A stretch of 55,318 bases of DNA from Rhizobiales bacterium CCH3-A5 (GCA_001556025.1 LSIB01000059.1:1-55318), one strand, 5' to 3'. Positions 43,195 through 53,301 are shown, numbered from the stretch's first letter. Translations and numbers: made by a program. Notes: generated by a model from the sequence alone, not told the origin.

Positions 43195-44187
43195 TTGTCC
43201 AGTCTGCGCCTGTCCATCGCCATCGGCGATTATGACCGCAATCGGCCGCTGCTCGACGGCGCCGTCCAGATCGACGGCGTCGATCCGGTCTTCATGAAGC
43301 TCGTGCCGGAGGAGATTTTCTTCCGCGCCTTCCGCCATGCCGAGTTCGATGTCTGCGAGGCCTCGTTGTCGAGCTTCACGCTCAAGACGGCTCAAGGGGC
43401 GAACCCCTATGTCGGCGTCCCGGCTTTTCTCTCTCGCGCCTTCCGGCATACGGGGATCTTCATCCGCACCGATCGCGGCATCGCGAGGCCGGAAGACCTC
43501 AAGGGCAAGCGCATCGGCCTGCCGGAATACCAGCTCACCGCCTGCGTCTGGATCAGGGCGATGCTGGAGCAGGATTACGGCGTCAGGCCGTCCGATGTGA
43601 TCTGGGTGCGTGGCGGGCTGGAGCAGCCGGGACGGGCCGAGAAGATCAGCGTCGAACTACCGGCCGCGATCCGGGTCGAGCAGGCTCCGGCCGATCGCTG
43701 CCTGAATCAGATGCTGATGGATGGCGATATCGACGGCTATATCGGGCCGCGCTCGCCGCCGGCCTTCGAGGCCGGGCACCCGATGATCGCGCGGCTCTTC
43801 CCCGAGCCGACCGCCGCAGCATCGGACTATTACGTGCGCACCAAGATCTTCCCGATCATGCATGTGCTAGGCGCGCGCCGCACCATCGTCGAGGCGCAGC
43901 CCTGGTTGCCCGCCGCCCTGCTCAAGGCGTTCGAGCAGTCCAAGGCGATGGCGCTCGGCAAGCTCAGCGACACCTCTGCGACCAAGGTGACGCTGCCCTT
44001 CATCGAGGAGCAGCTTCAGGCCGCCCGCAAGCTGATGGGGCCGGATTTCTGGTCCTATGGCGTCGGCCCCAACCGGCACGTGCTGGACGCCTTCCTCAAG
44101 GCGCATCACGATCAGGGCCTGTCGCCCCGCCAGCTTGCGATCGAGGAGCTGTTCCACGCCTCGACGCTCGAAGGATTCAAGATCTAG
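43195..44187 (+). CDS. 4,5-dihydroxyphthalate decarboxylase-like protein
   Basis: A 330-residue protein resembling Pht5 of phthalate degraders. The N-terminus IAIGDYDRNRPLLDGAVQIDGVD, split over two strands, and EEIFFRAFRHAEFDVCEASLSSF near residue 40 are typical. The fold is that of NMT1-type binding proteins, but no signal peptide is present, so it is probably a cytoplasmic enzyme. In phthalate degradation it converts 4,5-dihydroxyphthalate to protocatechuate. The TTG start at 43195 has GGGAGGA four bases upstream; the ATG at 43191 is out of frame. Confidence 0.8.
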   Translation: MSSLRLSIAIGDYDRNRPLLDGAVQIDGVDPVFMKLVPEEIFFRAFRHAEFDVCEASLSSFTLKTAQGANPYVGVPAFLSRAFRHTGIFIRTDRGIARPEDLKGKRIGLPEYQLTACVWIRAMLEQDYGVRPSDVIWVRGGLEQPGRAEKISVELPAAIRVEQAPADRCLNQMLMDGDIDGYIGPRSPPAFEAGHPMIARLFPEPTAAASDYYVRTKIFPIMHVLGARRTIVEAQPWLPAALLKAFEQSKAMALGKLSDTSATKVTLPFIEEQLQAARKLMGPDFWSYGVGPNRHVLDAFLKAHHDQGLSPRQLAIEELFHASTLEGFKI

Positions 44188-44284
44188 GCCGGGGGATGAT
44201 CGTTCGACGCTGACGCCCGCCACGAGAAGCAGGCGCGCGACCACAACAAGCCGGCCGCGAAGGCAGGCGCAACGGGAGGATACG

Positions 44285-45250
44285 ATGACAGGATTCAAGG
44301 CGATCGGACTTATGGCGGCGGCGTTCGGTCTCGCCATGTCGATGGCGCAGTCGGCGCTGGCCCAGGACAAGCTCAAGCTAGCGATCGGCCAGCGCGGCAA
44401 CTGGGACACCTCGGTCTCCGAGATCGGCACGCGACTGGGCATCTTCAAGAAGCACAACCTCGAACTCGAGATGCTCTACACGCAAGGAGGCGGCGAGACG
44501 CAGCAGGCGGTGCTCTCCAACAGCGTCGATCTCGGCATCGCGGTTGGCATCATGGGGGCGCTCTCGGCCTATTCCAAGGGCGCGCCGATCCGCATCATCG
44601 GCGCCGAGACGACCGGCGCGAAGGACATCTACTGGTATGTGAAGGCCGACTCGCCGGTGAAGACGCTGAAGGATTTCGACGGCAAAAGCGTCGCCTATTC
44701 GACCAACGGCTCATCGACCCATGGCGTCGTCAACGCCTTCGTCAGGGAAAACAACATCAAGCCGCGGCCGACCGCGACCGGCGGCCCCGCGCCAACCCTG
44801 ACGCAGGTCATGTCCGGCCAGATCGATGTCGGCTGGGCAGCCCCGCCCTTCGGCCTCGAGCAGATCGACAAGAAGGAGATCCGCGTCATCGCCACGGGCG
44901 ACGACACACAGGCGTTCAAGAACCAGACGGTCCGCCTGCTCACGGCCAACACCGCCGTTCTCCAGAACAAGAAGGCCCTCGTCGAGCGCTACATGCTCGC
45001 CTATCGCGAGACGATCGAGGCGATGTACGGTTCGGACGAGGCGATCAAGGCCTATGCCGCCTTCGTCGGCATTCCGGAGGCGATCGCGCGGCGCACCCGC
45101 GACGAGTTCTTCCCGAAGGCGGCGCTCGATCCCGATAAGGTGATCGGCCTCGAGACGATCGTGCAGGATGCGGTCGCGCTCAAATACACTGCCCAGCCGC
45201 TGACCAAGGAACAGCTCGCCGAGTTGATCCAGATCCCGCCGCGCAAGTGA
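44285..45250 (+). CDS. NMT1/TauA-type ABC substrate-binding protein
   Basis: A periplasmic binding protein of 321 residues. The signal peptide MTGFKAIGLMAAAFGLAMS continues to a cleavage after ALA. The mature protein has GQRGNWDTSVSEIGTRLGIFKKHNLELEM and VDLGIAVGIMGALSAYSKGAPI, then GQIDVGWAAPPFGLEQI near residue 180, all of the NMT1/aliphatic-sulfonate-binding family. GGGAGGA stands before the ATG at 44285. Between the decarboxylase-like gene and a permease; probably the ligand-binding part of the importer for this pathway. Confidence 0.9.
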   Translation: MTGFKAIGLMAAAFGLAMSMAQSALAQDKLKLAIGQRGNWDTSVSEIGTRLGIFKKHNLELEMLYTQGGGETQQAVLSNSVDLGIAVGIMGALSAYSKGAPIRIIGAETTGAKDIYWYVKADSPVKTLKDFDGKSVAYSTNGSSTHGVVNAFVRENNIKPRPTATGGPAPTLTQVMSGQIDVGWAAPPFGLEQIDKKEIRVIATGDDTQAFKNQTVRLLTANTAVLQNKKALVERYMLAYRETIEAMYGSDEAIKAYAAFVGIPEAIARRTRDEFFPKAALDPDKVIGLETIVQDAVALKYTAQPLTKEQLAELIQIPPRK

Positions 45251-45298
45251 GAGCGGCGTTCAGATGAGCCTTCCGGCTCGGCCAGGAGCGATGCCGCG

Positions 45299-46111
45299 AT
45301 GACGACGACGGTGGCCACAAACCGGGCGGAGATCCGCCCGGCGGCGATGAGCGAGCAGCGCGCGGTGCTGCTGACGCGGCTCGGCATCGTGGCCTCGGTG
45401 CTGCTGGTCTGGGAGGCGCTGGCGCGCTCGGGCCTGCTCTATCGCGACGTGGTGCCGTCGCTGGTCCGCATCCTGCGCGAGTTCGCCCATCTCTTCGTCG
45501 AGCCGTCCTTCTACGCCAATCTGGGCGTCACGATCGGCGAGGTGACCGTCGCGATCGCGATCGGCGGCGTGGCTGGCATCGCGGTCGGCATCGTGCTGGG
45601 TCGCAGCCGCTTCCTGCAGCGCGCCTACGAACCTTTGCTGCATTATCTCGGGCCCACGCCCAAGATCATCTTCTTTCCGATCATGATCATGTGGTTTGGC
45701 GTCGGGCCGGGCTCGAAGATCGCGATGGGCGCGCTGTCGTCGTTCTTTCCGGTCGCGATCAGCGTGGCGGCCGCGATGCGCGAGATCGACGCCGTTCTGA
45801 TCCGTGTCGGCCTCAGCTTCCGCCTCAACAACGCGCAGATGGTGCGGATGATCTATCTGCCGGCGATGCGCGCGCCGGTGATCAACGGCATCCGCATCGG
45901 GCTCGGCGTCGCCATCATCGGCACGCTGCTGGCCGAGACCAAGCTCGCCAATCAGGGGCTGGGCTACGCCGTGATCCAGACTTATGCGACCTTCAACATG
46001 CCGCGCATGTATGCGCTGCTGCTCGTGGTGTTCCTGCTCGCGGTGGGCGTCAACACGGTGCTCGGCCGCTACACGCAACTGCGCGCCGGCCGCCGCCCGT
46101 CCGAGGGCTGA
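45299..46111 (+). CDS. ABC transporter permease
   Basis: A 270-residue inner-membrane protein with about six helices. The EAA-type loop lies near AAMREIDAVLIRVGLSFRLNNAQMVRMIYLPAMRAPVINGIRIGLG, read around residues 160-200. It follows the binding-protein gene by 48 bases. No ATPase gene follows, so it most likely uses the ATPase at 40403. The N-terminal 20 residues before the first helix are unusual in being rich in Thr and Ala. Confidence 0.88.
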   Translation: MTTTVATNRAEIRPAAMSEQRAVLLTRLGIVASVLLVWEALARSGLLYRDVVPSLVRILREFAHLFVEPSFYANLGVTIGEVTVAIAIGGVAGIAVGIVLGRSRFLQRAYEPLLHYLGPTPKIIFFPIMIMWFGVGPGSKIAMGALSSFFPVAISVAAAMREIDAVLIRVGLSFRLNNAQMVRMIYLPAMRAPVINGIRIGLGVAIIGTLLAETKLANQGLGYAVIQTYATFNMPRMYALLLVVFLLAVGVNTVLGRYTQLRAGRRPSEG

Positions 46112-46328
46112 GCGCCTTTCGCGCGCTGCCTCCGCTTTGTGACGATCCTGTCGTATCGCCGCCGGCAAAGCGCCTGGGCCGGGGCCGGCGAGCCGGCGAC
46201 TTGTGACAATCCAGCTAAGGAGCGCTTCCGGTGCCGCTATTCGTTAATCTGCAGAAGTCATTGAATTAATGAGATAATCCTGTCCGTGCGCGCAAACGCC
46301 GGGCGCGATTGCGGCGGATTCGCCGAAT

Positions 46329-46347
46329 ATGTCATGTCACTGTCACA
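46329..46347 (+). promoter_or_regulatory. Pho box upstream of pstS
   Basis: Two TGTCA units at 46330-46334 and 46341-46345 are 11 bases apart, as in PhoB binding sites (ATGTCAT-GTCA-CTGTCAC). TATTTG at 46355-46360 is a plausible -10. The site is 54 bases before the pstS ATG and should be bound by PhoB, encoded at 51221. Confidence 0.85.
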
Positions 46348-46400
46348 CAGAACGTATTTGGAGGGTGCGCCAAGAACCTGCGACCCAGAGAGGATATCTC

Positions 46401-47426
46401 ATGCGCAAACTTCTCATTCTCGCGGCCGCGTCCATCGGTCTTTCGGGCGCCGCCCAGGCCGCCGACATCACCGGCGCCGGCGCGACCTTCCCCTTCCCGA
46501 TCTATGCCAAGTGGGCCGAGGCCTACAAGAAGGAGACCAATATCGGTCTCAACTACCAGTCGATCGGCTCGGGTGGCGGCATCCGCCAGATCAAGGCCAA
46601 GACCGTCGCCTTCGGCGCGACCGACGCCCCGCTCAAGGGCGAGGACCTGACCAAGGACGGCCTGATCCAGTTTCCGACCGTGATGGGCGGCGTCGTCCCT
46701 GCGATCAACGTGGCCGGCGTCGAAGCCGGCAAGCTCAAGCTGACCGGCCCGATCATCGCCGAGATCTACATGGGCTCGATCAAGAAGTGGAACGATCCCA
46801 AGATCGTCGCGCTCAACGCCGGCGTGACCCTGCCCGACGCCAATATCAGCCCCGTCTACCGCTCGGACGGATCGGGCACGACCTTCGTGTTCACCGACTA
46901 CCTCTCCAAGGTTTCGGCCGACTGGAAGTCCAAGGTCGGCGCGAACACCTCGGTCCAGTGGGCTGTCGGCATCGGCGGCAAGGGCAATGAGGGCGTCTCG
47001 GCCTCGGTCAAGCAGGTCGCCAACTCGATCGGCTATGTCGAATACGCCTACGCCAAGCAGAACAAGCTGAACTTCGCCCTGGTCCAGAACGCTGACGGCA
47101 ACTTCCCGGCCCCGGACGACAAGTCGTTCCAGGCCGCCGCCGCCAACGCCAACTGGAACGAGGCTCCCGGCTTCGGCATCTCGCTGAACAACCAGAAGGG
47201 CGCTCAGGCCTGGCCGATCACCGCCGCCACCTTCCTGCTGATCCACGCCAAGCCGGAGAAGCCGGCCGAGGTCGAGGCCGCGCTGAAGTTCGTCGACTGG
47301 GCCTTCAAGAACGGCGACCAGATGGCGCTTGAGCTCGACTATGTGCCGCTCCCGGCCAACGTCAAGGACCAGGTCCGCAACGCCTGGAAGGGCGTCACCG
47401 ACCCGGCCGGCAAGCCGATCTTCTGA
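46401..47426 (+). CDS. pstS: Phosphate ABC transporter, periplasmic binding protein
   Basis: It captures phosphate in the periplasm. The protein has 341 residues. Signal peptide MRKLLILAAASIGLSGAAQA; the mature start is ADITGAGATFPFPIYAKWAE. Ligand-site motifs are SIGSGGGIRQIKAKTVAFGATDAP and YRSDGSGTTFVFTDYL near residue 150, read as their conserved cores. GAGAGGA precedes the ATG. It leads the pst operon behind the Pho box and should be induced by phosphate starvation. Confidence 0.97.
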   Translation: MRKLLILAAASIGLSGAAQAADITGAGATFPFPIYAKWAEAYKKETNIGLNYQSIGSGGGIRQIKAKTVAFGATDAPLKGEDLTKDGLIQFPTVMGGVVPAINVAGVEAGKLKLTGPIIAEIYMGSIKKWNDPKIVALNAGVTLPDANISPVYRSDGSGTTFVFTDYLSKVSADWKSKVGANTSVQWAVGIGGKGNEGVSASVKQVANSIGYVEYAYAKQNKLNFALVQNADGNFPAPDDKSFQAAAANANWNEAPGFGISLNNQKGAQAWPITAATFLLIHAKPEKPAEVEAALKFVDWAFKNGDQMALELDYVPLPANVKDQVRNAWKGVTDPAGKPIF

Positions 47427-47448
47427 TCGAAGCCTGCCGACGCGACCG

Positions 47449-47472
47449 GGTGGAGGTCTTCGGGCCTCCACC
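47449..47472 (+). other. Intercistronic hairpin between pstS and pstC
   Basis: GGTGGAGG and CCTCCACC are exact complements around TCTTCGGG, with only two T afterwards. It may protect the pstS message or partly terminate, giving more PstS than membrane subunits. Confidence 0.55.
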
Positions 47473-47552
47473 TTAGCCTTGCCGCGAACGGGCCTCCAGA
47501 AGCCTGACGCGCGCGATTATGACTGCTTCGAACGCCTTGGGGAGCGCCCGCG

Positions 47553-48524
47553 ATGGCCGCCGTCACTGACCAGATGTCCATTCCGGCAGCGCATGTTCAG
47601 CGAAAGACGCCCAAGGGCACCTTCGACCTGATCTTCCGCAACGCCAGCTTCCTATCGGCGCTGTTCGTGCTGGTGCTGCTCGCCGGCATCATGCTGTCGA
47701 TGGTCATCGGCGGCTGGCCCGCTTTCCGCGAGATGGGCATCGGCTTTCTGACATCGAGCGTCTGGGACACCCAGAACGACCAGTACGGCGCCTGGCCCGC
47801 GATCGTCGGCACGCTTTCGACGGCGCTGATCGCGCTGGTGATCGGCGTCCCGCTCTCGCTGGGCATCGCGGTCTATCTGACGCAGCTTGCGCCGCCCTGG
47901 TTCAAGCAACCGGTCTCGACCGCCATCGAGTTGCTCGCCGCCGTGCCCTCGATCATCTATGGCATGTGGGGGCTGTTCGTTTTCGTGCCGCTCTTCGCCG
48001 CCTATGTGCAGATCCCGCTCTCCAACATCATCGAAGGCATGCCGATCATCGGCACGGTGCTCTACTCGCGCTCGCCTTCGGGGCTGGGCATCCTGACGGC
48101 CGGCATCATCCTCGCCTTCATGATCATCCCCTTCATCGCCTCGATCGTGCGCGACATGCTCGATCAGATCCCCTCCGTGCTGCGCGAAAGCGCCTATGGC
48201 ATCGGCGCCACGACCTGGGAGGTGGTGCGCCATGTGCTGGTGCCGCAGGCTGGCGTCTCGATCATCGGCGCGATCATGCTGGGCTTGGGGCGTGCGCTCG
48301 GCGAGACCATGGCGGTGACCTTCGTCGTCGGCAACGCCAACCGGCTCTCGGCCTCGATCATGGATCCGGGCTCGACCATCGCCTCGCGCATCGCCAACGA
48401 GTTCAACGAGGCGCTCGGGCTGCAGCTCAATGCGCTGATCGCGCTGGGCTGTATCCTGTTCTTCGTCACCTTCGTCGTCCTCGTCATCGCGCGCATCCTC
48501 GTCGCGCGGGTCAAAGCCTTCTGA
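47553..48524 (+). CDS. pstC: Phosphate ABC transporter permease PstC
   Basis: One of two membrane subunits of the phosphate importer, 323 residues with about six helices. The conserved IELLAAVPSIIYGMWGLFVFVPL near residue 130 and the coupling region RESAYGIGATTWEVVRHVLVPQAGVSIIGAIMLGLGRALGET, read around residues 215-255, are PstC signatures. GGGGAG precedes the ATG. pstA starts 15 bases after its stop. Confidence 0.95.
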   Translation: MAAVTDQMSIPAAHVQRKTPKGTFDLIFRNASFLSALFVLVLLAGIMLSMVIGGWPAFREMGIGFLTSSVWDTQNDQYGAWPAIVGTLSTALIALVIGVPLSLGIAVYLTQLAPPWFKQPVSTAIELLAAVPSIIYGMWGLFVFVPLFAAYVQIPLSNIIEGMPIIGTVLYSRSPSGLGILTAGIILAFMIIPFIASIVRDMLDQIPSVLRESAYGIGATTWEVVRHVLVPQAGVSIIGAIMLGLGRALGETMAVTFVVGNANRLSASIMDPGSTIASRIANEFNEALGLQLNALIALGCILFFVTFVVLVIARILVARVKAF

Positions 48525-48539
48525 GAACGGACGGATCCC

Positions 48540-49430
48540 ATGAGCCTCGTCACCCCGTCCACCGTGCGCCAGCTCGAGCCCGCCGCCTGGGGCCGCGTCC
48601 GCCAGTCGCGCCGCACCGCCGATCGCGTTATGAAGGTCACCGCCGCCGGCTTCACCTTCCTCGCCATCTTCGTGCTGTTCTGGATCCTCGGCATGCTCGT
48701 GGTGAAGGGGCTCGGCGGCCTGTCCGTCGCGACCTTCACGCAGATCACGCCCGGCCCGGGCTCGACCGGCGGCGGCCTCGCCAACGCCATGCTGGGTTCG
48801 CTGGTCCTGACCTTCCTCGGCATCGTCGTGGCGACGCCGATCGGCGTGCTCGCGGGCACCTATCTCGCCGAATACGGCAAGGGCTCGAAGCTCGCCGACC
48901 TGATCCGCTTCATCAACGACATCCTGCTCTCGGCCCCCTCGATCCTGATCGGCCTGTTCGTCTACGTCATCATGGTCGAGCCGCTCGGCGGCTACTCCGG
49001 CTGGGCCGGCGGCGTCGCGCTCGGCATTATCGCGATCCCGGTCATCGTGCGCACCACCGAGGACATGCTGCGGCTCGTGCCCGGTCCGCTGCGCGAGGCG
49101 GGTTCTGCGCTCGGCGCGCCGACATCGGTCGTGATCACCTCGATCACGTGGCGGGCGGCGAAGGCCGGCATGGTCACCGGCATCCTGCTGGCGCTCGCGC
49201 GCATCGCCGGCGAGACCGCGCCGCTGATCTTCACCGCGCTGAACAACAATTTCTGGTTCTCGCCGACGCTGCAGGGCGGCGTCTCCAACCTCCCGGTGAC
49301 GATCTACCAGTTCGCCTCGGCCCCTTACGAAAACTGGCAGCAGCTCGCCTGGGCCGGTTCGCTCATCATCACCATGTCGATCCTGCTGCTTTCGATCATC
49401 GCCCGCCGTATCGTGCGCGGCTCCAAATGA
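48540..49430 (+). CDS. pstA: Phosphate ABC transporter permease PstA
   Basis: The second membrane subunit, 296 residues. A basic cytoplasmic N-terminus precedes the first helix ([18 protein letters not shown]). [14 protein letters not shown] near residue 102, [18 protein letters not shown] near residue 122, and [45 protein letters not shown], read around residues 185-228, are PstA patterns. Confidence 0.95.
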   Translation: MSLVTPSTVRQLEPAAWGRVRQSRRTADRVMKVTAAGFTFLAIFVLFWILGMLVVKGLGGLSVATFTQITPGPGSTGGGLANAMLGSLVLTFLGIVVATPIGVLAGTYLAEYGKGSKLADLIRFINDILLSAPSILIGLFVYVIMVEPLGGYSGWAGGVALGIIAIPVIVRTTEDMLRLVPGPLREAGSALGAPTSVVITSITWRAAKAGMVTGILLALARIAGETAPLIFTALNNNFWFSPTLQGGVSNLPVTIYQFASAPYENWQQLAWAGSLIITMSILLLSIIARRIVRGSK

Positions 49431-49491
49431 TCGTCGCCAACTGATTTTCGACAGCCATAACCCGTCGCGTCCGCTCGCAAGGAACACGTCG

Positions 49492-50292
<801 letters not shown>

Positions 50293-50347
50293 GTTTCATC
50301 CGCCGATCAGCGCAACCTGACGTCTGCCGCCACTGAGGACTTCGCCC

Positions 50348-51067
50348 ATGTCCGACCACATCGTCCGCTCCTACGACGCCGAACTCGAGGCGCTGCGCCG
50401 CAGCCTCGCCGAAATGGGCGGCATGTCCGAGCGCATGCTCGGCGACTCGACCGTGGCGCTGGTCCGCCGCGACACCCAGCTCGCCCAGAAGGTCATCAGC
50501 GCCGACCAGCGCCTCGACAACCTGCAGCGCGATGTCGAGGAGCGCGCCGTGCTGACGATCGCGCGCCGCCAGCCGCTCGCCAACGACCTGCGCGAGCTGA
50601 TCTCGGCGATCCGCATCGCGTCCGACATCGAGCGTGTCGGCGACCTCGCCAAGAACATTGCCAAGCGCGCCGTGGCGATTTCCGGCCAGTTTTCGCCTCC
50701 GCACCGCGCCGTGGTCGGGCTGGAGCATATGAGCCGGCTCGTCCAGGCCCAGCTCAAGGACGTCCTCGACGCCTATGCCTCGGGCAACGAACAGAAGGCG
50801 ATGGAGGTCTGGCATCGCGACGGCGAGATCGACGCCCTCTACACCTCGCTGTTCCGCGAATTGCTGACCTATATGATGGAAGATCCGCGCAACATCACCT
50901 TCTGCACGCATCTGCTGTTCTGCGCCAAGAATGTCGAGCGCATCGGCGACCACACCACCAACATCGCCGAGACGATCCACTATCTCGTCACCGGCGAATC
51001 GCTCGACATGAACCGGCCCAAGCTCGACACCACGAATATCGAGGTCGAGGCGGTGGTGGGGAGCTAG
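50348..51067 (+). CDS. phoU: Phosphate signalling complex protein PhoU
   Basis: A cytoplasmic all-helical protein of 239 residues that links Pst transport with PhoR signalling. It holds two PhoU repeats; the metal-binding pattern E-x3-D-x3-R appears as DIERVGDLAKNIAKRA near residue 95 and NVERIGDHTTNIAETI near residue 195. In the usual place after pstB. Confidence 0.97.
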   Translation: MSDHIVRSYDAELEALRRSLAEMGGMSERMLGDSTVALVRRDTQLAQKVISADQRLDNLQRDVEERAVLTIARRQPLANDLRELISAIRIASDIERVGDLAKNIAKRAVAISGQFSPPHRAVVGLEHMSRLVQAQLKDVLDAYASGNEQKAMEVWHRDGEIDALYTSLFRELLTYMMEDPRNITFCTHLLFCAKNVERIGDHTTNIAETIHYLVTGESLDMNRPKLDTTNIEVEAVVGS

Positions 51068-51092
51068 AGACGAAGAGATGAGCGCGCCTTCT

Positions 51093-51188
51093 CCGTCATG
51101 GTCGGGCATGTCCCGACCATCCACATCTTTCTTTGTCGGGCTTCACGACCAGGACGTGGGTGCTCGCCACAAGGGCGAGCATGACGGG
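51093..51188. repeat. Three-hairpin dispersed repeat, copy 2
   Basis: It opens CCGTCATG, with hairpins ATGGTCGGG/TCCCGACCAT, CCACATCT/GACGTGG and ATGCTCGCC/GGCGAGCAT, and closes CATGACGGG. It is the same family as 5844-5938. It lies between phoU and phoB and could reduce read-through into phoB. Confidence 0.8.
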
Positions 51189-51220
51189 ATGTGCTGGTCG
51201 AATGCCAGGAACGAAACGAC

Positions 51221-51928
51221 ATGCCCGCACGCATCCTGATCGTCGAGGACGAGGAGCCGCTCACGCTGCTGCTGCGCTACAATCTCGAGGCCGAGGGTTT
51301 CGAGGTCGACAGCGTCGCGCGCGGCGACGACGCCGAGCTGCATCTGCGCGACAATACGCCCGATCTCGTCCTGCTCGACTGGATGCTGCCGGGCCTGTCG
51401 GGCATCGAGCTCTGCCGCCGCCTGCGCGCGCGCCGCGACACCGAGCGCGTGCCGATCATCATGCTCACCGCGCGCGGCGAGGAGACCGAGCGGGTGAGGG
51501 GCCTTGCGACCGGGGCAGACGACTACGTCGTCAAGCCGTTCTCGCTGCCCGAGCTGATCGCGCGCATCCAGGCGCTGCTGCGCCGCGCCAAGCCCGGCCA
51601 TGTTGCGGGGCTGCTGGCCGCCGGCGATCTCGAACTCGACCGCACGACGCGCCGCGTGCGCCGCTCCGGCGCGGAGCTGCATCTCGGGCCGACCGAATTC
51701 CGCTTGCTGGAGTTCCTGATGCAGGCGCCGGGCCGGGTCTACTCGCGCGCCCAGCTTCTCGACGCCGTCTGGGGCCGCGACGTCTATATCGACGAGCGCA
51801 CCGTCGACGTCCATGTCGGTCGCCTGCGCAAGGCGATCACGCCCGACAACGCCAAGGACCCGCTGCGCACCGTGCGCGGCGCGGGTTATTCCTTCGACGA
51901 GAACTTCGCCGGCGCAGCGGCGCGGTAG
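51221..51928 (+). CDS. phoB: Phosphate regulon response regulator PhoB
   Basis: An OmpR-type regulator of 235 residues. The receiver domain has IVEDEE, the acceptor Asp in LVLLDWMLPG near residue 53, MLTARGEE and VVKPFS. The C-terminal winged helix (about 130-228) has LGPTEFRLLEFLMQAPGRVYSRAQLLDAVWG and YIDERTVDVHVGRLRKAI, read as its usual segments. Phosphorylated PhoB binds Pho boxes such as that at 46329. Last gene of the operon; the kinase gene phoR is not in the window. Confidence 0.95.
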   Translation: MPARILIVEDEEPLTLLLRYNLEAEGFEVDSVARGDDAELHLRDNTPDLVLLDWMLPGLSGIELCRRLRARRDTERVPIIMLTARGEETERVRGLATGADDYVVKPFSLPELIARIQALLRRAKPGHVAGLLAAGDLELDRTTRRVRRSGAELHLGPTEFRLLEFLMQAPGRVYSRAQLLDAVWGRDVYIDERTVDVHVGRLRKAITPDNAKDPLRTVRGAGYSFDENFAGAAAR

Positions 51929-51956
51929 GTATCGGCTTCTGAAGGATCGGCCCTTT

Positions 51957-52037
51957 CCGTCATTGCGAGCGCAGCGAAGCAATCCAGCGTCTCGCGCTAC
52001 GCCCTCCTGGATTGCTTCGCTTCGCTCGCAATGACGG
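51957..52037. repeat. Dispersed palindrome (VIASEAKQS family), copy 2
   Basis: CCGTCATTGCGAGCGCAGCG at the left and its near-exact complement at the right (ending AATGACGG) form one long hairpin. It is the same element as 16031-16107. The amidohydrolase gene on the minus strand ends inside it, so the right arm codes for AVIASEAKQS. Confidence 0.9.
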
Positions 52038-53301
52038 CGAGGTCGGTCTTGAGCCCGCCATCGGCAGCCGGCCCATGCAGCCGCGCCGCAGGCCGCGAAA
52101 AGCTCTGCCGGCCGGCCTTGAAGCCCATGACCGGCTCCGCGATCGACGCCAGCGCGTCGGTGGCGTTTGCCGCATCCAGCACGACGAGATCGGCCGGGTT
52201 GCCGACCGCGATTCCGTAGTCGCTCAGGTTCATCAGCCGCGCCGGCAGGCTGGTCACGAGGTCGATGCAGGTCGAAAAACCATCGGGGCCGATTTGCGCC
52301 GCGTTGGCGTAGAGATTGGCCATGCGCAGCAGCGAGGCGTCCCCGAACGGCGTGAACGGGTTCAGCACGTTGTTGGTCGCGACAGAGCAGGTCACGCCGG
52401 CCGCGACGAGGCGATGCACTGGGGCGAGGCCGCGCGGCACGGCATGCGTGGCCTCGCGTCCCATAAGGTAGAGATCGGTCGCCGGAAGCACCGTCACCGC
52501 GACGCCGGCCTGCGCCAGCTTCTCCGCCATCTGCGAAAAGGCGTCCGGCGGCAGCATGGAGAGCTTGGTGACATGGCCGATCGCGACGCGCCCGCCATAG
52601 CCGCGCGCCTGCGTCTCGCGACAGACGGCATCGAGATGCATCCAGCTCGGATCGAGATCGAAATCGAGATGGAAATCGAGATCGACGTCGAAGCGCTCGG
52701 CGAGGTCGAACAGCCGGCCGATCTGCGCATGCGGATCGCTGTCGGTATAGGGGCAGCCGCCGAGCGCGTCCGCGCCGTGCCGGAGCGCCTCGACCAGCAG
52801 GTCTTCCGTGCCCGGATCGTTGGTCAACCCCTCCTGCGGGAAGACGCAGATCGAGAGGTCGAGCCCCCAGGCATAGTCGCGTTTCAACGCGGCGATCGCC
52901 TCGAAGCCGCGCAGGCCCGCGCGCGGATCGACCTCGACATGGGTCCGCATCCGCGTCGTGCCCTTGGCGATCGCCATCTCCAGCACCCGCGCGCCGCGTG
53001 CATACACATCCGCGACCGTGAAATCGCGCTTCATGGCGGCGACGGCCGCGATCGCGTCCTTGAGCCCGCCATGGACATGGCCGCAGCGGCCGAGCAGGCA
53101 GGCCTTGTCGAGATGGACATGGCTGTCGACGAAGCCCGGCAGCACGGCGCGTCCGGCGATATCGACCGACGGGCAATCCGCGATCAGGCGCGGCGCGATC
53201 GCCTTGATCCGCCCGGCCCGCACGCCGATGTCCACGCGGTTCGGCTCGCCTGCAAGCGCGGCGCGGCGGAAGATCAGGTCGAAGGCGCTGTCGGTCAGCA
53301 T
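51997..53301 (-). CDS. CodA-like amidohydrolase
   Basis: A metal-dependent hydrolase of 434 residues of the cytosine deaminase/AtzC type. Metal ligands: DSHVHLDKA near residue 60, the His of LDFHLDFD near residue 215, IGHVTKLS near 245, and the Asp in PFGDASLLR near 320. Such enzymes deaminate pyrimidines, triazines or related rings. The last residues AVIASEAKQSRRA come from a dispersed palindrome, so the native C-terminus has been replaced or extended. A GntR regulator and ABC genes adjoin, suggesting uptake and breakdown of a nitrogen heterocycle. Confidence 0.87.
   Translation of the reverse strand: MLTDSAFDLIFRRAALAGEPNRVDIGVRAGRIKAIAPRLIADCPSVDIAGRAVLPGFVDSHVHLDKACLLGRCGHVHGGLKDAIAAVAAMKRDFTVADVYARGARVLEMAIAKGTTRMRTHVEVDPRAGLRGFEAIAALKRDYAWGLDLSICVFPQEGLTNDPGTEDLLVEALRHGADALGGCPYTDSDPHAQIGRLFDLAERFDVDLDFHLDFDLDPSWMHLDAVCRETQARGYGGRVAIGHVTKLSMLPPDAFSQMAEKLAQAGVAVTVLPATDLYLMGREATHAVPRGLAPVHRLVAAGVTCSVATNNVLNPFTPFGDASLLRMANLYANAAQIGPDGFSTCIDLVTSLPARLMNLSDYGIAVGNPADLVVLDAANATDALASIAEPVMGFKAGRQSFSRPAARLHGPAADGGLKTDLAVIASEAKQSRRA

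Noticed and set aside
43191..43300. ATG at 43191 as start of the decarboxylase-like protein
   Set aside because: It is out of frame with the conserved protein; TTG at 43195 is in frame with a good ribosome binding site.
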